A DNA stretch of 33,108 nucleotides from Kiritimatiellia bacterium (GTDB lineage: Bacteria > Verrucomicrobiota > Kiritimatiellia > SS1-B-03-39 > UBA6053): NCBI GenBank assembly GCA_029936175.1, contig JAPYUI010000003.1:19648-52755 (forward strand), written 5' to 3'. Below are positions 27,396-33,108 of the stretch, one piece after another; the stretch's first letter is position 1, and every line of letters begins with the position of its first letter. The notes under the pieces are model-generated. The model made no database searches. It saw only the letters and a program-made list of their open reading frames with translations, and was not told the DNA's origin. A program made the translations under genes and the position numbers.

Positions 27396-27445
27396 ATCCG
27401 CTAACGATTGTATTTGAGCAAAAGCGGATTAGGGTTCGCTCAAAT
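27396..27445 (+). promoter_or_regulatory. Interleaved inverted repeats (possible H-type pseudoknot) before the kinase start
   Basis: ATCCGCT (27396-27402) pairs with AGCGGAT (27423-27429), and ATTTGAGC (27412-27419) pairs with GCTCAAAT (27438-27445). The two stems of 7 and 8 bp are interleaved: they either form a pseudoknot or exclude each other. The second stem ends 4 nt before the kinase ATG at 27450, which has no Shine-Dalgarno, so the structure would sit on the ribosome landing site. Function not shown. Confidence 0.4.
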
Positions 27446-27449
27446 TATC

Positions 27450-30400
27450 ATGCGCTTGGAATTCTCATGTCAGAAATGTGGCGTCATTGTCGAAGCCGAC
27501 AGCGAATTCGGAGGCGACCTGGTCCAGTGCCCGAAGTGTGATGCTACGATCATGGTCCCGATGGACGAAGTCGGCAACGGAATGGTCCTGGGAGGCTACA
27601 AGGTCCTGCACAAACTTGGTACCGGCGGGATGGGCGACGTGTACCTGGCCGAACATGCCACCATGCAACGCCGGGTAGCCTTGAAAGTGCTGCCGCCCGC
27701 AATGACCCGTGACCGAAAAGCCGCCGAGCGCTTTCTGCAGGAAGTACGCAACCAGGCCGCACTCAATCACCCGAATATTGCCACGGCCTATGACGCAGGC
27801 CACGACCGAGACATCTTCTATCTCGCGATGGAATATGTCGAAGGTGTCGATGTACAGCGCATTCTTTCAAAGAAGTCGCACATGCCCGAACGCGAGTCGT
27901 TGCGCGTGGCCCTTGAGGTCGCGCGCGGCCTCGACTACGCCTGGTACCGGAAGAAGATGATCCACCTCGACGTCAAGCCCGGGAATATTATTATCAGCAA
28001 GGATGCCGATGTCCAGCTGCTGGATATGGGGCTCTCCCGGTCCATGGGCGATATGGATCTCTCGGATACCAATTTCATCATCGGCACCCCGCTCTACATG
28101 TCACCGGAGCAAACCGATCCCGACACCGAGCTCGACTACCGGAGCGACATGTATTCTCTGGGATCAACCCTCTACCACATGCTTTGTGGGAGAACCCCCT
28201 ACGACGGAAAAACGGTCAGCCAGATACTGGCTGCCCGGGCCCTCCGGGACCCCCCGGAGATACGGGAGATCAATCCCGCGATTACGGAACCCTGTGCGGC
28301 CGTTGTCCATATCCTGCTGGCACGGGATCCCGCACAACGCTTTTCGGACTGGGCTACCGCCATCGCCGGAATCAGCCAAGTCCTGAGCAAGCACCGGAAC
28401 GCAACGACCAGCCTGATTACCGGCATTCCAGATGCGCCAGTCGTGAGAAAAAATGCATCCAGTACGCAACTCCCGCGGGTGAAACCAAGCCGGGCTCCAA
28501 CTGTTCCGACCCGGTTGAATCCCATGGTCAAGGTCTACCTCGCAACCCTGGGGGTGCTGGCCCTCGCCTTGACCGCCGGGATCATCGCCATGCTCCCACG
28601 GGTGGTCGAGATGCGTGTCCCCCCCCCGACGGAAAGGTCATCGACCCGGGCCCATCCCCCACCGGCCAAGGAGCTAAAGCCGACGGTCCCACCGGATAAC
28701 ATGACCAATGGAGTCGCATCGGCGATAGCCGCTGAAAAGGAACGGGCGCGCCTGGAAACAGACCGCATCGCGCGTGCAAAAGAAGCCACACAAGTCCGAG
28801 CGGACTACGCGGAAAGGATGGCGGCCATCAAGCAGAACCCCCATGCCTTCGACACCCACATCGCGGCCCTCAAGGTACTGGCCTCCCGCACCCATACGAT
28901 GAATCTGGAATCCCTGGCGACCGAGGTCCGGGAGCAAGGGGCTCTGCTACAGGAGCAACGCCGCCAGGCAATCGACGGTGTCATGAAAAAAATCAATCGG
29001 GCGATCGCCGATAATCTGGAGAAAGCGGATTATCCCGCGGCGATCCAGCAGGTCGAAAACTACACGGGACCCCTCGCGCAGGAAACCGCCGGCTTGCGCC
29101 AACAACTGCAAAAGAAAACCGAGGGTCTGATCCGGCAGCACCGCGCCGAGGCCGCGGAGGCCGGGCGCAAGGCCACCCTCGCCTACACCACCCTGGTCGA
29201 GCACCTGGCTGGGCTCATCATCAGCAACCGGACAAGCGAGGTGACAAGCGAGCTGGCCGCAGCCAAAAACCGGGCCGACCTGGAGCCCATGCTGGACAAG
29301 ATTCACGGACTCAAGGCCTCGATGAACCTGCTCAACGAGCTGGATGAGAGGATCCTGCTCACGTTCAAGCCCCAATTGGGACAGGCGGTCGAGATGGATA
29401 CCCCGGAGGGTCCGGTCGTTTTTGTGATCAAGGAGCTCGACGGGGAAACGGTTACCATCGTGCGCCAGGTTGAGGACAACGGTCCGATCGTCGGCTCGGT
29501 AGAGATGAAATTATCCCCACGCGATCTCAGCGGAACCGAGCGCGTCAAGCGCATCGAAGACAGCTATGGCGAGGATACAAATTTTGTCCTCGGCTTTCTC
29601 GCATTGCACGCACAACGAGAACAGACCGCGCAGAACTATTTCAGGAACGTGGATAACGATCTCGCCCGGGTACTTGTCCGCGACCTGGGCCCGCTCATTG
29701 AGCAAAAGGCAGCCGAGGAGCGAAAGGCAGCCGCTGCCCAGTTGGAACGTGAAGCTCGCTGGGCTTTTTCCAGTCTCCTGCACAGCAGCATGTTGCCGGC
29801 CGACATCCTGGCACCGGAAGCGCTGATCGCCGCGCTCGACCGATCGAAGTACGACGAAAATCGAATCCGGGTCATCCAGCTCATGAGCAATACCTACCGC
29901 ACGAAGTACGCTGACACCCGGTTCGCGGAAAGCTACGAATCCTTCCTCAACCGGCTGTCCAGCATGCGCTATTACCCGGTCATCACGGTGGAGGCGCTAA
30001 AACGAGGGCTTAAGGAGAGGAATCCCGGCTACAACGGCGGAGGGGTGTTCGAAACGGACAAGGAACGTATTGTCAAAGTGGATTTACTCGAGGTGGGATC
30101 TATCCATGACATCACACCGCTTAACGTCCTGCCACTGACCGACCTGCGTCTGGCTGGAGCCGGGATACAGGATCTCGCGCCGCTGAAAGGGATGCCCCTG
30201 CGCACCCTCATCCTCTCCGGCACCGGGGTAGAGGATATCCGCGCCCTGGCTGGACTGCCGATTGAGAACTTGAGCCTGAAGGGCAGCACCCGGATCCGAA
30301 ACCTGGAGGCGCTCAAACATCTTCCCCTGAAAAAACTCAACCTTGCCGGGACCCAGGTCAAACGACTGGATGCCCTTAAGGCTTTAACCCAACTGAACGC

Positions 30401-30653
30401 CCTTGATCTCCTGGACACCCCGGTCGAAAATTTGAGCGCACTGGCAGAACTCCCCCTGCAAGTCCTGAAATTCCAGCCGGGCACGATCAAAAAAGGCCTG
30501 GAGACGCTTCGTGAAAGCAAGACGCTCCAGCAGATCATGATCGACGATTTCAGCGGGATTCTGGGGGTGGAAGAATTCTGGCGGCGGCACGATGAGGGAA
30601 GGCTGGAAAAAACCGATCAAGCCGAAACGCCTGCCGGTGAGCAGGCCGAATAA
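27450..30653 (+). CDS. Transmembrane Ser/Thr protein kinase with N-terminal zinc ribbon and C-terminal leucine-rich repeats
   Basis: The 1067-residue protein starts at MRLEFSCQKC; a TTG in frame 42 nt upstream is less likely. A zinc ribbon (C7, C10, C27, C30) precedes a kinase domain at about 50-312: glycine loop GTGGMG (57-62), K79, catalytic loop HLDVKPGN (172-179; D174), DMG (192-194) and SPE (218-220). The Arg of the usual HRD motif is Leu, while the Asp, Lys and Asn are kept. A single membrane helix lies at about 361-382, so the kinase is cytosolic. The outer part has long Ala-, Glu- and Arg-rich coiled-coil segments and then leucine-rich repeats at about 891-1010 (LTDLRLAGAGIQDLAPLKGMPLRTLILSGTG type). 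The architecture suggests an outside sensor coupled to a kinase. No cognate phosphatase or regulator is nearby. Confidence 0.92.
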   Translation: MRLEFSCQKCGVIVEADSEFGGDLVQCPKCDATIMVPMDEVGNGMVLGGYKVLHKLGTGGMGDVYLAEHATMQRRVALKVLPPAMTRDRKAAERFLQEVRNQAALNHPNIATAYDAGHDRDIFYLAMEYVEGVDVQRILSKKSHMPERESLRVALEVARGLDYAWYRKKMIHLDVKPGNIIISKDADVQLLDMGLSRSMGDMDLSDTNFIIGTPLYMSPEQTDPDTELDYRSDMYSLGSTLYHMLCGRTPYDGKTVSQILAARALRDPPEIREINPAITEPCAAVVHILLARDPAQRFSDWATAIAGISQVLSKHRNATTSLITGIPDAPVVRKNASSTQLPRVKPSRAPTVPTRLNPMVKVYLATLGVLALALTAGIIAMLPRVVEMRVPPPTERSSTRAHPPPAKELKPTVPPDNMTNGVASAIAAEKERARLETDRIARAKEATQVRADYAERMAAIKQNPHAFDTHIAALKVLASRTHTMNLESLATEVREQGALLQEQRRQAIDGVMKKINRAIADNLEKADYPAAIQQVENYTGPLAQETAGLRQQLQKKTEGLIRQHRAEAAEAGRKATLAYTTLVEHLAGLIISNRTSEVTSELAAAKNRADLEPMLDKIHGLKASMNLLNELDERILLTFKPQLGQAVEMDTPEGPVVFVIKELDGETVTIVRQVEDNGPIVGSVEMKLSPRDLSGTERVKRIEDSYGEDTNFVLGFLALHAQREQTAQNYFRNVDNDLARVLVRDLGPLIEQKAAEERKAAAAQLEREARWAFSSLLHSSMLPADILAPEALIAALDRSKYDENRIRVIQLMSNTYRTKYADTRFAESYESFLNRLSSMRYYPVITVEALKRGLKERNPGYNGGGVFETDKERIVKVDLLEVGSIHDITPLNVLPLTDLRLAGAGIQDLAPLKGMPLRTLILSGTGVEDIRALAGLPIENLSLKGSTRIRNLEALKHLPLKKLNLAGTQVKRLDALKALTQLNALDLLDTPVENLSALAELPLQVLKFQPGTIKKGLETLRESKTLQQIMIDDFSGILGVEEFWRRHDEGRLEKTDQAETPAGEQAE

Positions 30654-30690
30654 GCAACGGAAGAGTCCCAAAACTTGTTTAAAAAATCGC

Positions 30691-30755
30691 GGTGGTCTCC
30701 ACCCTCGTGTTCGTGAAAACGGGACGGGGGCTATACAAACCAAATGGAGACCACC
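30691..30755 (+). repeat. 11-bp inverted repeat covering the transposase start codon
   Basis: GGTGGTCTCCA (30691-30701) and TGGAGACCACC (30745-30755) are perfect inverted repeats 43 nt apart. The right arm overlaps the ATG (30744-30746) of the transposase remnant. In several insertion sequences such repeats fold the mRNA and hide the start site when transcription enters from outside; here the role is inferred. Confidence 0.5.
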
Positions 30756-31265
30756 TTGAAAGAAAATACATGTACAGTGCCCTTGTCGCAAGCCAAAGCC
30801 GAAACGGCTGCATCCATAATTCGCGAGACCGTCCGGGCCTTCACGCGTGAGGGGATACTGAGCCGGGTCGAAGAAGAGGTCGCCGCCCTGGCAGGCTATT
30901 TCAAACGGCTGAGCAAAGCGGAAGAAGATGAAGCCGCTCATGAATTCCTTGACGAGTTGACGCGGTTCTTGAGCGACAAGAATCAAGCGGCGCAGGAGAG
31001 CCTGAAAGAAGGCATGGGAGACATGCTGACCGTGTATCGTCTGGCGATACCGGCAACGCTTAACGCCACGCTGCTTTCGACCAACCGTATCGAGAACGTG
31101 ATGAAGAATCTACGGAAACACCCGGGGCGGGTGAACCGATGACGAGAGGATACCGACATACCTGCTCGCTGAGTGGCCAGCTTGGAGTGAACCCAACCGA
31201 AATTCCTGCTCGGACGAAGCCTTACGCTCCATTCCGACGGATCAACTCACGCCAGAATGTATTAA
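30744..31265 (+). pseudogene. IS256/mutator-type transposase remnant, internally deleted with in-frame TGA codons
   Basis: The intact reading frame is 132 codons (30744-31142). Its end, DMLTVYRLAIPATLNATLLSTNRIENVMKNLRKHPGRVNR, matches the C-terminal part of mutator-family (IS256-type) transposases, where the consensus runs L-T-V-H-R-L-x-P-x-x-L-x-x-x-L-x-[ST]-T-N-x-[IV]-E. About 50 residues at the start (TAASIIRETVRAFTREGILSRVEEEVAALAG) resemble the N-terminus; the DDE catalytic middle is missing, so it is deleted in frame. Beyond 31142 the same frame continues with REDTDIPAR, a TGA, VASLE, another TGA, then 24 codons to a TAA. Trp is expected at the first two TGA sites (the RW-R...DxxRW block). 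It cannot encode an active enzyme. The tail runs into the stop of the LamG gene on the other strand. Confidence 0.75.
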
Positions 31266-33108
31266 GGCCCGGTCACCCCGATACGGTAATACATCCGCCC
31301 GGATGCATCGGTGTCCAGGGCCTGCAGCATCGCGCCCGTGCCCGGTACGTTGGGAATCACCATGTTCCACGTCCCGGTGTCCAGGCTCGCCCGGCCTTCG
31401 ATCTGGTACGTCCGCGCGTTGACCGATGGCCATGTCAGCAGGCGTTCACCAGGTGTTCCGGTTCGCTCGACCATCAGGTACAGAAAGCTGGTGGCGTCCT
31501 TGTCATCCGTTCCTGCGACCGCCTCGTCGACATCGCTCATGCCGTCGTTGTCGTCATCGGGATCGATGGAGTCGGGCAGGCCGTCGTTGTCATGGTCGGC
31601 AATCACGCCGGTCAACATTAAGGCCTCGGTCGTGGTCACCTGGATCATCGCATCGCTACCGGCGATCGTTCCACTGAGCTCGCCCGGGCTGCCGTTGTTG
31701 GCGACCTTGATCCAGTTGTGGTTGTGCGGTCCGGCCGATGCCACCGCGCCTATGGGCCCGTCAAGCAGGAGCGTGATGGCAGGGTCTGTGGCTTTGACCC
31801 CGGAGAAGTAACTCAAGCCGTACCAGGCTGCGAGCTCCGCGTGCGACAGGCCGCGATTCCAGAACGCGACGTCGTCCATCTCGGTGTTTCCGTGGCGTTG
31901 GATCGCCGGCGGAGTAGTGTCGTTGTTGCTGGCGTCCCGGGCGCCGAACACCAGCATGGAACCGGTGGGTGCGACATTGTTATCCGGCGAGTGTACGCCG
32001 GTCGTACCGAACGCACTCAGCGATTTGTTCGCGGCCTCGGAGTCGGCGACGTAGTAACGAAAGGTCGAATAGAAGTCGCTTTCCTTCGTATAGCCCAGGG
32101 CGAGGAAGTACCAGGGCCCGCCGTCGGTATTGTTGACGATGGTGAAATCGGCGGTGTTGTCCGCTCCGTCCGATCCGCGCACGTGCCCACGAACCCGGCT
32201 GGAGTTGCCTTGCCTTCGCAGATCCCAGCCGACGTTGCCATCGCCGAACTTGGAGATATGCAGGTCCTCATTGCCGTCCGGCAACTCGCGGAACCAGCCG
32301 GCCACGGTGAACTGCTCACCCGCATCGAGGTCACTGTGCTGTGCCGTCCCGCCAAAGAGATCCACGATGGCGTAGGCGTTGCTCTGGGCTTTGAAATAGT
32401 TGCCCGTCAAGCCGCCACCGGGATCGCCGGCCAGCCCTATGTCCGGTAGTGTGCCACCCGCGCCAACAATGGTGGCATCGTGGTCGCCTTTCCCGAAACC
32501 GCCATCGTCGGCCACATCGAACACCGTCTGTCCGGACACGTCCGCGTCGTCGAAGGTCCAGTGCGCGACCAGGGCATCGCCGAAGGATGCGAGACCGCTT
32601 ACGGTCACGGTGACCGTACCGCTGTCCGTGGTCAGGGTGTTTTTATTACGTGCAGTGTAGCCAAAGGTCTGCACGCTGGTCTGCCCGGCGAGCAGGGCCT
32701 TGAGCACGGCCGAAGCGGAGGGATCGAAGGTCAGGGACTGATCGCCGGCGTCGATGCTCACCGTGCCTTCGGCCGGTTGGGTCACCGAGATGATTTCCAG
32801 GTCACCGCTGGTGCTCGCTGTGCCATCGATCTTGTCATTCACCAGTACCGCGATGGAAATCGCAGTGGCTTCGTCAGTATTCGCTTCGTCGTCGGCCACG
32901 GCATCCGGCAGGGAAAGCTGGAGGGCCTCGATGCCGGAGATCTGGATCAGGGCGTCCTGGCCCGCCACCGTGCCGGTGATCGCGCCCGCGCTACCGTTGT
33001 TGGCGAGCTTGGTCCAGGTGTGCCCGTGCGGGCCAACGGAAACGGCCGAGGTGCCGACCGGGCCGTCGAGCAGAGTCCCGATCGCGGGATCGTTGGCCTT
33101 CAGCCCGG
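31262..33108 (-). CDS. Modular LamG-domain surface protein, C-terminal part (runs off right edge)
   Basis: About 614 residues are visible; the frame is open to the window edge, and the GTG at 32968 lies inside a conserved repeat, so it is not the start. Order in the visible part: a 65-residue module (32912-33106), a VCBS/cadherin-like segment (ISIAVLVND...EGTVSIDAG...FGYTARN), a LamG/concanavalin-like domain (LVAHWTFDD... to SHAELAAWYGLSYF), a second copy of the 65-residue module (31610-31801), a Ca-binding type 3 repeat (DHDNDGLPDSIDPDDDNDG), and a C-terminal module ending RMYYRIGV. Such proteins are exported and bind carbohydrate or matrix. The upstream module starts as if it followed another LamG domain, so the full protein probably repeats this unit. 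The 3' end abuts the decayed transposase. Confidence 0.85.
   Translation of the reverse strand, partial: GLKANDPAIGTLLDGPVGTSAVSVGPHGHTWTKLANNGSAGAITGTVAGQDALIQISGIEALQLSLPDAVADDEANTDEATAISIAVLVNDKIDGTASTSGDLEIISVTQPAEGTVSIDAGDQSLTFDPSASAVLKALLAGQTSVQTFGYTARNKNTLTTDSGTVTVTVSGLASFGDALVAHWTFDDADVSGQTVFDVADDGGFGKGDHDATIVGAGGTLPDIGLAGDPGGGLTGNYFKAQSNAYAIVDLFGGTAQHSDLDAGEQFTVAGWFRELPDGNEDLHISKFGDGNVGWDLRRQGNSSRVRGHVRGSDGADNTADFTIVNNTDGGPWYFLALGYTKESDFYSTFRYYVADSEAANKSLSAFGTTGVHSPDNNVAPTGSMLVFGARDASNNDTTPPAIQRHGNTEMDDVAFWNRGLSHAELAAWYGLSYFSGVKATDPAITLLLDGPIGAVASAGPHNHNWIKVANNGSPGELSGTIAGSDAMIQVTTTEALMLTGVIADHDNDGLPDSIDPDDDNDGMSDVDEAVAGTDDKDATSFLYLMVERTGTPGERLLTWPSVNARTYQIEGRASLDTGTWNMVIPNVPGTGAMLQALDTDASGRMYYRIGVTGP

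Noticed and set aside
31140-31190. UGA read as Trp or selenocysteine
   Set aside because: Other genes here use TGG for Trp and end with TGA (cimA, lysC); the transposase frame lacks its catalytic core, so nonsense mutation is simpler.

Overview
The window looks like a chromosomal segment of a GC-rich member of the Verrucomicrobiota, probably near the Opitutae. This is inferred from gene content: a Tat-exported Gfo/Idh/MocA oxidoreductase, a sulfatase and a LamG protein that both end in the W-x(n)-YYR-type C-terminal module common in that phylum, a PQQ-like beta-propeller fused to a methyltransferase-like domain, and many lipoproteins. No 16S rRNA or ribosomal protein gene is present, so the placement is not proven.

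Layout. 1-2898 (minus): a truncated oxidoreductase and an exported FGly-type sulfatase. 2984-5017 (plus): a TPP riboswitch and thiC. 5070-7150 (minus): a c-type cytochrome lipoprotein gene broken by two compensating homopolymer indels, a GspG-like lipoprotein, a multi-spanning membrane protein and a BamE-like lipoprotein. 7360-9746 (plus): an arsenite methyltransferase-like gene and a nucleoside-permease-type MFS transporter. 9816-13724 (plus): a small secreted protein and the large beta-propeller protein. 13856-17419 (minus): smc. 17730-18665 (plus): an exported parvulin-type prolyl isomerase.

18806-26802 (minus) is a tight five-gene operon transcribed hom, apgM-like, lysC, cimA, valS. Gaps are 12 and 2 nt, then overlaps of 3-4 and 8 nt. 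It covers the aspartate-to-homoserine branch, the citramalate route to isoleucine, and valine tRNA charging. The 230-nt leader upstream of hom holds a 15-codon ORF (MMVKLTQMIVGPRAL), an antiterminator helix overlapping that ORF's stop codon, and a strong terminator with a run of nine U. This is the layout of a ribosome-mediated attenuator. The second gene is clearly an ApgM (archaeal-type phosphoglycerate mutase) homologue but has lost most recognisable active-site residues, which makes it a candidate for a different role in this pathway. These two observations are the most interesting in the window.

27035-30653 (plus): a small membrane-anchored protein, then a transmembrane Ser/Thr kinase with an N-terminal zinc ribbon, an HLD instead of HRD catalytic loop, and C-terminal leucine-rich repeats. 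Interleaved inverted repeats (a possible pseudoknot) lie just before the kinase start. 30744-31265 (plus) is a decayed, internally deleted mutator-family transposase. 31262 to the right edge (minus) is the C-terminal part of a modular LamG surface protein.
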